Made by a program: the position numbers and the translations under genes. From Prolixibacteraceae bacterium (GTDB taxonomy: Bacteria > Bacteroidota > Bacteroidia > Bacteroidales > Prolixibacteraceae): DNA of 64,000 nt. Location of the stretch: the NCBI GenBank assembly GCA_019459525.1, contig JAIBEY010000022.1, positions 16,075 to 80,074 on the forward strand, read 5' to 3'. Below the pieces are notes generated by a model. The model was not told the DNA's origin and searched no databases. It saw nothing but the letters and a program-made list of their open reading frames with translations. This document shows positions 9,442-18,840 of the stretch, piece by piece (position 1 is the stretch's first letter; each line of letters starts with the position of its first letter).

Positions 9442-10407
9442 TTAACGTATAACCAATTTGAATGTACCTGACGCTACACCAGCAGTACCATTCGAAAAAG
9501 CATTGTCGGCGGTCCAAACCTGATACTTCGTGTTGTCTATTGTCAGGTAAGTTTTGATCCAACAGTCCTGCAATTGGAAAAGGCCTGTACCATCGCTCAC
9601 ATAAAAAGAAGGGCTTGCCCAGGCAGCAGGTAAAGCAACAATAGGGACGTTGTTTAAAGTAGTAATGCCAGCAACGAGATCATATTCTAAAGCAAGAGTT
9701 GTAGGCATAGCGGTAAACCTTTTGGAAGTTCCAATTGTGACAGCACCAGCGGATGTTATCCCATCATAAAAACCACTACTTGCTGAAATGGAAGCAGGTG
9801 TGGTACCAACAGGTTGATTATCGAACAAAATATAACCAGAAGAAGTAGTACTGGTACTTGAAAGGGAGTACCACAAATCGGTAGCGGTTAAAGAACCATC
9901 ACCGTTCACATCGACCAATCCATTCACATAAACAAATAATTCAGGAATGCTCATCGCATTTGATTTCACCATCACAGTTGTTCCGGTTGCAAGGCTTGCA
10001 TTAGCAGGCCCGGTAATCAACAAATCACGGGCAGCAATATCGGCAACCACAATCATATCCCCAATACGTTCCCACTCTTTAACCGTCGGAAGGGCTGTTG
10101 GGGTAGTCCATGTTTTCAACCGGTAACTTGCTGGTTTAATCGATTTATCACCAGCAATATCGGTAAGTGTGATTACCATACCAATCTTAACCTGGGCAAT
10201 TTTTAACTTAGCAGAAGCGCCTGTTGTCACTTCGGCCCAATTCACATACGAATGCAAACCGCCTTCAACCTGGTTTCCGTCAACAACCGCGGCGTTCAAC
10301 CAATCGAAAACCTTAATCGTTTTCGACACTTTAGTCGAGGCCGACTGCGCTGTCGCTGTAACCACCATTGCAAGTAATAAACCTGCCAATAAAGTAAACT
10401 TTTTCAT
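9442..10407 (-). CDS. Secreted hypothetical protein with dockerin-like segment
   Basis: About 321 aa. I use the ATG at 10407 because it opens a signal peptide (MKKFTLLAGLLLAMVVTATAQ); the frame extends 21 codons upstream without signs of coding. I do not recognise a family. A calcium-loop-like stretch, VNGLVDVNGDGSLTATDLWY at about residues 170-190, resembles one half of a dockerin or EF-hand loop (DVNGDGSLTATDL). The C-terminal part (YQVWTADNAFSNGTAGVAS) is a beta-rich module similar in layout to the end of the neighbouring 241-aa protein. It is unlikely to be catalytic; a role in the same surface structure is inferred from position. Confidence 0.75.
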   Translation of the reverse strand: MKKFTLLAGLLLAMVVTATAQSASTKVSKTIKVFDWLNAAVVDGNQVEGGLHSYVNWAEVTTGASAKLKIAQVKIGMVITLTDIAGDKSIKPASYRLKTWTTPTALPTVKEWERIGDMIVVADIAARDLLITGPANASLATGTTVMVKSNAMSIPELFVYVNGLVDVNGDGSLTATDLWYSLSSTSTTSSGYILFDNQPVGTTPASISASSGFYDGITSAGAVTIGTSKRFTAMPTTLALEYDLVAGITTLNNVPIVALPAAWASPSFYVSDGTGLFQLQDCWIKTYLTIDNTKYQVWTADNAFSNGTAGVASGTFKLVIR

Positions 10408-10539
10408 GATCTTTTTTTTAAAATTAAAACTTAAGCAATATGTATTTATCTTAATCTGACTTGCAGTCACACGTAATAATAGACTAACAATGAGATATAT
10501 AAATCAAGGACACACGTATAACTTGGGACGAGTTGTCGA

Positions 10540-11265
10540 TTAATTAACGGTCACCACTTTCCCCGATGGTAAGCTTATATCAGTTTGCCACACCAGGTAA
10601 CTGACATCACCAATCACCACAAGTTTCACCGGATGAATTACATTCATTGTTTCTTCACCGTCAATCCATAATAAGGGGTTTCTCCATGAGGCAGGCACGA
10701 CAAATGTAAAATATCCGGCAGTTGATACATTGAAGACCAGATTTCCAACATAAGCACCGCCTTCTATAGTCCCGGTGGTAAGTGCAGTTATATCGCCAAC
10801 CGTTGGGGTATTGGTTTCCAATGTTCCGAAATAAGCAGAAGCGGATGAGGTCGCCCCATTCGTATCGAGCAAACGAACCCAGGTTCCCGCATTAACATTT
10901 GTTGTCGATTGATTGGAATAATAATAAAAGCCCGGAGTAACAGCCGTGCCGCCTATAGCTGCAATACCAGTAACTGAGTTATACACAACCATCCCGTCAA
11001 AACGACTCGGATAATTGTTAGGCAGAATAGATCCAGCATAAGCCATTGAGCTAAACCTGGTCAGATCGACCCTTGGGAAAAGCAAACCCCTGCCAAGATT
11101 ATAATTGGTCGAGTTATTCCATGTAGAACTACTGGAGGCATCTAAAAAAGCAGAGCTACTGGATATATTTCCACCAACAGGTTGATTCGTCCTGATTTGT
11201 GCTATAGCAGCAACATTTAAAAACAAGACACAAAGCAAGGTGTATAAAACTTTCATCATAATCAA
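10540..11265 (-). CDS. Secreted hypothetical protein of the surface cluster
   Basis: About 241 aa with a signal peptide (MMKVLYTLLCVLFLNVAAIAQ). The ATG at 11256 or 11259 is an equally good start. After the signal, the segment GRGLLFPRVDLTRFSS...FDGMVVYNSVTG parallels the N-terminus of the 924-aa neighbour (KGLLIPRLTSTERQAI..GLLVYDT), a motif common in Bacteroidota proteins carrying tail-fibre-like modules. The end (VVIGDVSYLVWQTDISLPSG) resembles the C-terminus of the 9442-10407 protein. Its start lies about 4-13 bases from the stop of the upstream gene, so the two are almost certainly co-transcribed. Confidence 0.75.
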   Translation of the reverse strand: MIMMKVLYTLLCVLFLNVAAIAQIRTNQPVGGNISSSSAFLDASSSSTWNNSTNYNLGRGLLFPRVDLTRFSSMAYAGSILPNNYPSRFDGMVVYNSVTGIAAIGGTAVTPGFYYYSNQSTTNVNAGTWVRLLDTNGATSSASAYFGTLETNTPTVGDITALTTGTIEGGAYVGNLVFNVSTAGYFTFVVPASWRNPLLWIDGEETMNVIHPVKLVVIGDVSYLVWQTDISLPSGKVVTVN

Positions 11266-11269
11266 TAAT

Positions 11270-14044
11270 TTAATATCCAGTTATATTATACCATTTAACT
11301 CCAGAACAAAATAATCTGATACCAGCATTGATGTCACATATGGGTACTGCCTGCCCGCTCAAGGCACCAGAAAAATTGATAGGCCCACCGCCTGTATCTT
11401 CAATAAAAACGAGTTCACGTCCCTTCATGCTGGCATCAGGAGTTGGTAAAACAACAGTCAGGGAACCTACATAATTACTTATCACACAATAATCGGTTGG
11501 GAGAACGGTATAAGTAGGAGTAGTCACAAAAACAACATTTTTAGAAATAGAAAGTGTAGTTCCGTTAAGGCTCAAACCGTCGCCGATCGTAATTTCTTCG
11601 GGTGCCCCGGCTGTTGAAGCATTGCGCCCCAACAGCTTGGCGGCAGATACATTTTGAATTTTGGAATAGGTAACCGCAGCATCTTTAATAGCAATCCCTG
11701 AAGTTGCTGATCCTGCGTTTACAAAATAGGCAGGATCCAACTGAGCCGGATCAGCATCAGAAATACCAACACCAACTTTTCTATCTGAAGACGAAGCAAG
11801 TGATAAAGGCACCCATTGCTTGGTAGTACTATTATAGGACAGTACCTGACCATTGAGTGTTGGTGCTGTTGCTGAAACCGCCGTTCCCTGGATTTTGGAA
11901 ACAGTAACTTCCCCAAGGTTTCCGGTAACATCGCCAGCGATGGAAATGCCAGCCCCATCAGAAGGCACCCAGTTACTTCCATCATGGTACAAAACCTGTC
12001 CGGTTATTGGAGTAGCATTGGAAACTGGACTACCCTGAATTTTGGCAACTGTAACCCCATCAGCAGTTCCTGCCAAATCGCCCGTTAACTGAACTATACC
12101 TTTGACTGTAGTGCTGGCATCCGAAACGGTTGAACCGTTGGCAGGTATCCATTGTGTGCCGTTATAAGTCAGCACCTGCCCATTGATTGGTGCCGTTGTA
12201 GAAATTGATTTTCCTTGAAGTTTGGCAACAGTAGCTGATCCAAGGGTTCCGGTAACATCACCTGCAATGGCCAAATTTGTTGCAGATACCGTATTTGCCG
12301 TAGTCAACCGTCCCTTAGCGTCAACCGTGAATGTCGGAATAGCTGTTAAAGAACCATATGATGCGGCTGTTACACCGGTGGTAGCAAGAGTTGGCAAGCT
12401 GGCCGTTCCAGCCAAATCACCTGTAAGCATTACAATACCCTTAACTGTTGGGCTGGCATCTGCCACGGTTGAACCGGCAGCTCCGGGTATCCATTGCGAG
12501 CCATTGTAAGTCAGAACCTGACCACTGTTTGGTGCCGTTGCAGAAACCGGTTTTCCCTGAATTTGAGTAACTGTAACGGCACCCGTATTGGTCATGCTCA
12601 CATCACCAACCAGCGATTGACTGGTGACCGTTGTTCCATTTCCGATTAAAATTTTCGCGTTACCTTTAGCATCAATTGCTACTGCATTATCCGAAGAGTT
12701 ACCAACCAAAATACTACCTTGAGCCAAGTCAATGTTACCTGCATTTACAGGTACACCCGATGATAGGTCAGTCCATTGAAACCCTCCTGCGCCATTGGAT
12801 GTGATAGCATAAGATGCGCCAGGGGCGGCAGTAGAAATTCCATCCAGTTTTAATGGGGTAATGGCACCATCTTTAACTTTAGCGGTTTCAACAGCATCGG
12901 CAGCTATTTTAGTCGTTGTAATTGCACCATTTTTAATAGCTATATCAGTGCCAGCAGCATCAAAATCAGTATTACTTAACTGTTTGGCGGTAGCCGATCC
13001 GGCAACCTTTACTTTATCGTCGGTACCCGATACTGATGTAGGCTCCCATACACTTCCATTCCACCCAAGCACCTGACCACTCGTTGCACTCATCTGATTC
13101 AACTTAGTAGCTGTAACAGCGCCATCAACAACCGATTCGGCCACATCAACCTTGTTGTTCCCATTCGTGTCATAAACGGTCATTGTCATATCACCTCCGG
13201 TGACAGCTGCGGGTAAGGTTATTGTGTTCCCATTTGAAATGGTAATTTTATTGCCAGTAACACTTAGTTGCTGGTTATCGTTATCAGTACGACTATAGAT
13301 TGATGTTCGCAATTCTTGTAAGGCAGCCTGAACATTGGTTGAGGTTATTCCAGCAGTTGGCGTAACTTTAACATTAGAAGCAGTAGTATTTGACAAAATA
13401 GGAGCAAAATCAACACCGGCTCCACCGTCGGTAATAGAAAGAATCGTACCACTAAGAGATAAAGTCTGTTTATCTGTATTAATGTCCTTCAAATCAACCG
13501 TATTTTTCCCTGATATCGTGAGTTTAGACCCATCCAGCGATAATGACTGCATAAAAGCGGAAAGGTCAACCTCACTGCCCGTTGCTTTGCCAGCTTCGAG
13601 CAATTTCAAAGTTGTACTGTTCAACTGAAGCACCTGAGCTTTAGATCCTACATCCTTCCATGTACTGGCCACATAAATCTGGACCTTATCATCAATTGTA
13701 TTATAAAACAGATCCCCTTCCATCGCTTTCAAAGGCACAGTAGCTCCTGAAGTAAAACTAACTCCTGGAACTGCACTCCATTTAATTCCGGTCCAGTACT
13801 GGAAATTAGCCAGATTAGTATCATAAACCAGCAATCCGCTGGCTGGCGAACTTATAGCCTGGCGTTCGGTACTCGTCAACCGGGGTATGAGTAAACCCTT
13901 ATTGCTGGAAACCAACTCCAGTATCGCACTCGGATGGGCATCTTCTGTTCCCTTTCCGATGCTTACACCCCCGTCTTCCTGTGCAAATAATTCTATTTGA
14001 GCACCAAATAAAATGATTACTAGAATTAAGTAGATTTTTCTCAT
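11270..14044 (-). CDS. Large secreted protein with tail-fibre-like repeats
   Basis: A 924-aa protein with signal peptide (MRKIYLILVIILFGAQIELFAQ). The N-terminal module (GVSIGKGTEDAHPSAILEL, then SNKGLLIPRLTSTERQ) is the usual start of Bacteroidota repeat fibres. The body repeats VTVAKIQGxxVS, GQVLTYNGxQWIPG, SDASTTVKGIVQLTGDLAG and ISGKNTVDLKD units, each about 60-70 residues, similar to modules of the 1165-aa neighbour. The C-terminal ~90 residues (TPTYTVLPTDYCVISNY to VKWYNITGY) form a distinct cap that resembles phage adhesin ends. It sits 32 bases downstream of the PorP/SprF gene, as T9SS clients or accessory fibres often do. No catalytic motif; function as an extracellular fibre is inferred. 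Confidence 0.85.
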   Translation of the reverse strand: MRKIYLILVIILFGAQIELFAQEDGGVSIGKGTEDAHPSAILELVSSNKGLLIPRLTSTERQAISSPASGLLVYDTNLANFQYWTGIKWSAVPGVSFTSGATVPLKAMEGDLFYNTIDDKVQIYVASTWKDVGSKAQVLQLNSTTLKLLEAGKATGSEVDLSAFMQSLSLDGSKLTISGKNTVDLKDINTDKQTLSLSGTILSITDGGAGVDFAPILSNTTASNVKVTPTAGITSTNVQAALQELRTSIYSRTDNDNQQLSVTGNKITISNGNTITLPAAVTGGDMTMTVYDTNGNNKVDVAESVVDGAVTATKLNQMSATSGQVLGWNGSVWEPTSVSGTDDKVKVAGSATAKQLSNTDFDAAGTDIAIKNGAITTTKIAADAVETAKVKDGAITPLKLDGISTAAPGASYAITSNGAGGFQWTDLSSGVPVNAGNIDLAQGSILVGNSSDNAVAIDAKGNAKILIGNGTTVTSQSLVGDVSMTNTGAVTVTQIQGKPVSATAPNSGQVLTYNGSQWIPGAAGSTVADASPTVKGIVMLTGDLAGTASLPTLATTGVTAASYGSLTAIPTFTVDAKGRLTTANTVSATNLAIAGDVTGTLGSATVAKLQGKSISTTAPINGQVLTYNGTQWIPANGSTVSDASTTVKGIVQLTGDLAGTADGVTVAKIQGSPVSNATPITGQVLYHDGSNWVPSDGAGISIAGDVTGNLGEVTVSKIQGTAVSATAPTLNGQVLSYNSTTKQWVPLSLASSSDRKVGVGISDADPAQLDPAYFVNAGSATSGIAIKDAAVTYSKIQNVSAAKLLGRNASTAGAPEEITIGDGLSLNGTTLSISKNVVFVTTPTYTVLPTDYCVISNYVGSLTVVLPTPDASMKGRELVFIEDTGGGPINFSGALSGQAVPICDINAGIRLFCSGVKWYNITGY

Positions 14045-14075
14045 CGTATAAAGTAGTTAAGTATTTGCTTATTGA

Positions 14076-15095
14076 TTAATAAATAAACGAACCTGATCCA
14101 TTGGGATTGAACTGTCCATAATGGAACTTCCTATAATTTTTTCCTGACTTATGCTTAAGTGAATAAGCCAGCCGAATTCCTTGAGAATTAAATTGATAAA
14201 GTCCATCACCAAGCCCCAACTCAAACGTATATCCAATTTTTGCCTTCCCTAATAAAAGGTCCACCGAAAATGTTTGACACTGGTTGATTCGATAACTGGT
14301 ACCACACCAGACCTTGTCAGCAAATAATAAATTGGCACCAATGTCATAAATCGGAGGTATCTTATAATTTTTGATTATTACTCCATTTTCCGACTTAAAT
14401 CCTCTTTCGTTATAATACTTTACAATTACTGTTGGACGAAAACGCAATAAGTAATTCAGCCTCAACAGACCACCACCCGAGAAATCAAAACCAGGAAGGT
14501 ATTGTGACCCACTACTCATTCCTCTACTAATATTTGTTGCCATTGAACTTATTCCCATATACCATTTAGGGGCAAGAAAAAACAATCCCAGAGACACGGT
14601 TGGATTAAATGAATCGTATTCAGAAATTGAGGCAAGCAGGGAAGTCGGGTCTTCATCCAAATAACTTATTATATTATCCCGGTTCAGTTTGTTTTGAAGA
14701 AATCCGACACTATATCCAAAAGCAATATACCCTTGTTGTGTCAGCCGGAGGTTGTGGCACAAACTCAACTTAAATTCTGCTGTTTGTCGCAACCCAATAT
14801 CCTCCCGGATAAGCCCCAGGTTCACTCCCAGCCGGGATGTGCTTATTGGCACAAATAAATTGGCTGCCTGAGTCTCCGGACTATTTTTATACTCACTCTT
14901 CCACTGCATCCGGTTATAGACAGAAAAAGTCACCTGATCTTTAAACGAACTATATGCGGGGTTTATAAACTCCTGCTGGGTAATCCCCTGAGTGTGCATA
15001 GTCGCACCCTGCGACCAGGCTTCCCGTTGACCAGATAAGGTCAACAAGCCTGATAAAATAACAATTATCCATTTTCCAGGTAATTTTTTTTTCAC
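14076..15095 (-). CDS. PorP/SprF-family T9SS outer-membrane protein
   Basis: A 339-aa beta-barrel protein of the PorP/SprF family, which works with the type IX secretion system and with type B sorting-domain clients. Evidence: signal peptide (ends near LSGQREAWSQG), then the family's diagnostic start QEFINPAYSSFKDQVTFSVYNR, with NPAY and a following QW. Further features are repeated aromatic beta-strands, LGLFFLAPKWYMGISSMATN, DIGANLLFADKVWCGTSYR, and GYTFELGLG. Length is typical. It lies 72 bases downstream of a CHU_C-type protein gene, the classic arrangement in which the SprF-like protein helps attach or export its neighbour. A single family call, with high certainty; the exact client is inferred. 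Confidence 0.88.
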   Translation of the reverse strand: MKKKLPGKWIIVILSGLLTLSGQREAWSQGATMHTQGITQQEFINPAYSSFKDQVTFSVYNRMQWKSEYKNSPETQAANLFVPISTSRLGVNLGLIREDIGLRQTAEFKLSLCHNLRLTQQGYIAFGYSVGFLQNKLNRDNIISYLDEDPTSLLASISEYDSFNPTVSLGLFFLAPKWYMGISSMATNISRGMSSGSQYLPGFDFSGGGLLRLNYLLRFRPTVIVKYYNERGFKSENGVIIKNYKIPPIYDIGANLLFADKVWCGTSYRINQCQTFSVDLLLGKAKIGYTFELGLGDGLYQFNSQGIRLAYSLKHKSGKNYRKFHYGQFNPNGSGSFIY

Positions 15096-15167
15096 GATTC
15101 TATTTTTATTTTAGTACCAACTTTATGGATTTAGCAAAGGCAATAAGTCTATCCGTAAGGAACATAA

Positions 15168-16442
15168 CTAATCACGACGTGCTACTTCTATTATGTTCCG
15201 AACCAATACTCTTTTCTCCTCCTTTGTAATCAAGGTTAATTCATAGAAATAAGTCCCTTGCGGAAATCTTCGTGTATCAAAATCATTTGCATAACTGTTG
15301 CTTTCATATACCTTACTTCCAAAACGGTTATATACGCTCAGAACAACCTGTTTATAATTTTCGATATCAGGAACTTCAAAAGTTGTCCGCCCAGATCCAT
15401 CAGCAACAATAAAATTTATTAACCTAGGAATTTTCACCCCATCCGGATTAACCTCTGTTTTTAAAGCATTTAAGGCAAATATTCCAGCAGAATATGCCCC
15501 CATTTTTGATGTGACCATATTATTTCCTGCTAATCGTGAATTGTTATCAAGGGTGAACTTTACCGGAGAGGCATCCAGGTCTGCAGTATAAAACAGCATA
15601 TAGTTTCCATCAATGATGCCACTTGTATTGAAAAGGGATAAGTAAGGACGAAAAGTTGTACCTGAAATCCCAGTAGCTACTTGCCAGCCCCCAACATCGA
15701 CCAAACTGACACCTTTACTTATTTCATGCAAGCTGTTCCACTTGTCATCAAAATCAGGCATGTACGAAACCGAGATATAATCGGGAGAAACCAACCCGTC
15801 AACCGAGAATGGATGAAAACCACTGAACGTTGTTCCAATAGGAAAAGTATAGGAAACTCCGGCGCTTGCGTTCCGGGATAATGTTCCTTGTATAAAGCTC
15901 TGATTTCCGTATGAATTATTAAAAACGATAGCATCTTTATCTTGACTAAGAATCTTTAGTTTTTTCCCAGTTGCAACGTCAACAATACCAGTTGTAAGAG
16001 TCAATTTCTCAACAATACTTAAATCGCTATCAACAAAAACAGACTTTCCGCTGTTTACATTTAAAGACGAAAACCCTACTCCACTTACTGTAATGTCGGC
16101 GTTACCCATAATACTGTATAGCCCTACACCATCCAGTAAACTACCTAAATTGAATTCAGAATTATTTTTGTTGGAAAAGAATACTTTCCCGTTATTAACT
16201 ACAGAAGCACCTTCTACCACTTTCAAACCTCCAGGGAAAACGATTGACGAGCCATTACTAACTTTCAGACTAGATTTCCCAATTACAATGTCCCCTGCCA
16301 AACTTTCCAGTGGAATAATGCAAACAGAACTAGCAGCCAATAAAGTACAAAAAACAATCAGTATCGTGTACTTTAACACCCTACTTGATTGATTATAATT
16401 TTCACTTAAACCTGTACCCATCACGAAGAATTTTATTCTCAA
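15168..16442 (-). CDS. Secreted protein with type B (CHU_C) T9SS sorting domain
   Basis: A 424-aa protein. After a hydrophobic signal segment (about residues 23-48, YTILIVFCTLLAASSVCIIP) it has a long beta-rich region (ISKGVSLVDVGGWQVATG, NSYGNQSFIQGTLSRN) reminiscent of Bacteroidota beta-helix surface proteins. The C-terminal ~85 residues match the gliding-motility-associated or type B sorting domain: IPRLINFIVADG, F.VPDIENYKQV, LSVYNRFGSKVYESNSYANDFD and QGTYFYELTL. Such domains target cargo to the T9SS and usually depend on a PorP/SprF partner, here the next gene. The start could also be the internal ATG eight codons in (MGTGLSEN). It probably opens the surface operon. Confidence 0.83.
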   Translation of the reverse strand: MRIKFFVMGTGLSENYNQSSRVLKYTILIVFCTLLAASSVCIIPLESLAGDIVIGKSSLKVSNGSSIVFPGGLKVVEGASVVNNGKVFFSNKNNSEFNLGSLLDGVGLYSIMGNADITVSGVGFSSLNVNSGKSVFVDSDLSIVEKLTLTTGIVDVATGKKLKILSQDKDAIVFNNSYGNQSFIQGTLSRNASAGVSYTFPIGTTFSGFHPFSVDGLVSPDYISVSYMPDFDDKWNSLHEISKGVSLVDVGGWQVATGISGTTFRPYLSLFNTSGIIDGNYMLFYTADLDASPVKFTLDNNSRLAGNNMVTSKMGAYSAGIFALNALKTEVNPDGVKIPRLINFIVADGSGRTTFEVPDIENYKQVVLSVYNRFGSKVYESNSYANDFDTRRFPQGTYFYELTLITKEEKRVLVRNIIEVARRD

Positions 16443-16542
16443 ATATAGCCATAAGCAAAAATGTCAACAGTCAAATGCTATCCCGAAAGGCATCAATATG
16501 AAATATTGAAAATGAAGTAGATTTTAAGTGTTTAAAAAGGAA

Positions 16543-16577
16543 TTTAATCCACATTAGGAATCCTGATGTGGATTAAA
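16543..16577. promoter_or_regulatory. Perfect 12-bp palindromic arms, hairpin or operator
   Basis: tttaatccacat (16543-16554) and atgtggattaaa (16566-16577) are perfectly complementary, and the 11 central bases (taggaatcctg) pair further as AGGA/TCCT. It stands 100 bases upstream of the CHU_C gene start, in the 640-base non-coding gap to 17085. It could end leftward transcription from the 17085-18158 gene or act as an operator for the surface operon. The rest of the gap shows no gene. Confidence 0.6.
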
Positions 16578-17084
16578 TAATCAAAAAAATATGCGAATTT
16601 CACTAAAATAGAATACTGTTGGCATCCAATAGTGCACTTAAATGGAGAACAGATATTATTACAATAGAATAATTATCAAATTCACAAGTGTACCGAATTA
16701 AAGACTTATCCGACTCGTTGCTACTGGCATTTTTGCATATTGAGCTTATTGGGAAAAACGAAATTTAGCTCAATACCAAACTTCACATTTAGATCAGACT
16801 ATTGAAGTAACTTTATCTAAAAACGAAGGTTTTTATGAATTGACTATTTGAATACGTGTACTCACAACTACCGGCAAGATAGGGAACCCTAACGTCATGA
16901 AATTCTCTTTTCGAACTATACGTATTTCTTTTAATGGATTTCCGATGGTTAATTCTATCCTTTTTGCTGCGATTGATACCAGTTAAAGCTCAAATTCATA
17001 ACCAGCTCACAGGTTGAATTACATCTAGCTAAGGATTTATTTCTTTATCAGAATCATAATTTCCAGATGACATCAAAGAAACTA

Positions 17085-18158
17085 TCAGAAACCCAACTTC
17101 TTCATTTTAGAATTGGATCTCATATGATATAAAGGTAATAACACAGAATCAGAATCTGTAACAGTGGGTATATTTGTTAAATCTCTGATCATAGTGGATG
17201 TTGTTAACAGATTTTTTTTTGATACTTCACTCAACTTGGTAGAACCACATTCATGGATATCATTCTTCAACTGAGCGCGCGCCTTTTCTTTTAGTTCACA
17301 AATTCGCTTTAAATCAAGCTCCGTAAAATGAGAATGATCATTAAACTGTCGATCAGGATCTTTGATTAGCACAAGAGATACGCCTAGAGCAAACAGTTTA
17401 AAATAATCACCAGACAACATATTCGGAGTACGAATAATGATTTTAATGTCACAATTTAGTTGTGTCAATATTTTAACAGCCCTAATTATTGTTGCCAGAG
17501 ATGGCACTTGCGGAGTAATACTGTCGCCTTGCATGACAGTATCCGTACAATCAAATATAACAAAATCAACTTCACAAAACATGGCCAGCACTAAATCCTG
17601 TTCAATAAAATTTGCAGGAATCCGAATTCCAAAAGGGATATCTGTTCTTAGCTGTCGGATAGAATAAATCCATTCGACAGTGAAATATTTAAAATCTAAA
17701 ATCTTTCGTACATCTACAATCCCTTTTTGAGATGGGCAGACTGGTAATTTTGCTCCATAAAGAATTCTATGATAGTGTTGATTCTCAGATTTCGAAAAGC
17801 TAGAGTACGCACTATTTAAACTGATAAAAAATGCACCAATTGTTGATCTTTTCAAGAGGCTAACATCGAGGGTATCTCCATCAATATCCAACATGCATCT
17901 CTTATTAAAAATAGGAAATGCATTCGCCATTTTTTTATATGAGCAAATAAAATTATCATCCTGGAGCAGCTCGTTGGGCTGAAAACACAAATCCTCACAC
18001 ATTTCCAATATAAATGCAGAATCGCAAAACATAGGAGTCTCGCACCGGTTACCTATTGTAACCGAAATATCTATGTTTGTGCTTCGCTCTTCTGTAAGCG
18101 GTATGTTCGCAACCTTTCTGGTTAATATTTGTGACCAATCCAATTCTTTATTTATCAT
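17085..18158 (-). CDS. Hypothetical protein, possible degenerate alpha/beta-barrel
   Basis: A 357-aa soluble protein I do not recognise. There is no signal peptide or membrane segment. The middle (about residues 150-275) alternates strands and helices in a TIM-barrel rhythm: IPFGIRIPANFIEQDL, VDFVIFDCTDT, LATIIRAVKILTQLNCDIKIIIRTP, FKLFALGVSLVLI. The order and spacing weakly recall the FMN-binding glutamate-synthase-like barrel, in which the equivalent strand ends 'ALGA..V.IG', but the glycine-rich FMN and catalytic motifs are missing, so an active flavoenzyme is doubtful. It stands alone, flanked by about 640 and 680 bases of AT-rich non-coding sequence, and its codon use is AT-richer than the surface cluster. 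Coding is likely; the function is unknown. Confidence 0.6.
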   Translation of the reverse strand: MINKELDWSQILTRKVANIPLTEERSTNIDISVTIGNRCETPMFCDSAFILEMCEDLCFQPNELLQDDNFICSYKKMANAFPIFNKRCMLDIDGDTLDVSLLKRSTIGAFFISLNSAYSSFSKSENQHYHRILYGAKLPVCPSQKGIVDVRKILDFKYFTVEWIYSIRQLRTDIPFGIRIPANFIEQDLVLAMFCEVDFVIFDCTDTVMQGDSITPQVPSLATIIRAVKILTQLNCDIKIIIRTPNMLSGDYFKLFALGVSLVLIKDPDRQFNDHSHFTELDLKRICELKEKARAQLKNDIHECGSTKLSEVSKKNLLTTSTMIRDLTNIPTVTDSDSVLLPLYHMRSNSKMKKLGF

Positions 18159-18840
18159 TACTACCGATACATTAACTTTTGTTATTGTTTTCTTTCTCTG
18201 TTTTAGTGCATTCTACCCTATTAAGTTCTCATAAATTTAAAGTCTAAATAAATTCGACAAAGTATAGCCCAATTTCAATCAAAATTTTGCTACACCACGT
18301 TAATAAAAAGTAGCGCTCCATAATGCAAGCCAATTCGAATAAAAAGAAGGATGAATCTGTTTAAAAGCATTGGCTAAAAAAAAATAAAATTAAAGTTTAT
18401 TGGTAGTACTCAATGCTAAAAAAATGGTTAAAATACACGAACCATTCATTTTGATGATCTAAAATGAAAAAAGGAGAACACTTAGGATTAATCGTATCCT
18501 AAATATAAAAACAAAGAACTAAAATATCTTGATATCGCTAGATTGCAACAAACAACCTATTTTATCTCATGACATTATTTATTCCAATAACAAATGACAG
18601 GAGGCATAACCAGTTAACTATTGGAAGATTAAACACAATATTCTATGTCAACATCATATAAATGACCGCCAAGTTGCTGCGTAAAAGCTAATAACCAGTT
18701 GCCCAAATTACGCAATTCAAGTACATGACTTGCTAGGCGATTATTTTCCAAATGCTTTCCTTCCAATGTGGTTTTGTGCGTTCAGCCATGAAATTTGCAC
18801 ATAGGCTACTTATTGGTTCGATGAATCGTTGATACAATAC
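18159..18840. other. AT-rich gap without recognisable gene
   Basis: About 680 bases of AT-rich sequence. No frame of convincing length or composition, no tRNA-like cloverleaf and no strong hairpin were seen. It presumably carries the promoter of the 17085-18158 gene; I could not place it. Confidence 0.5.
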
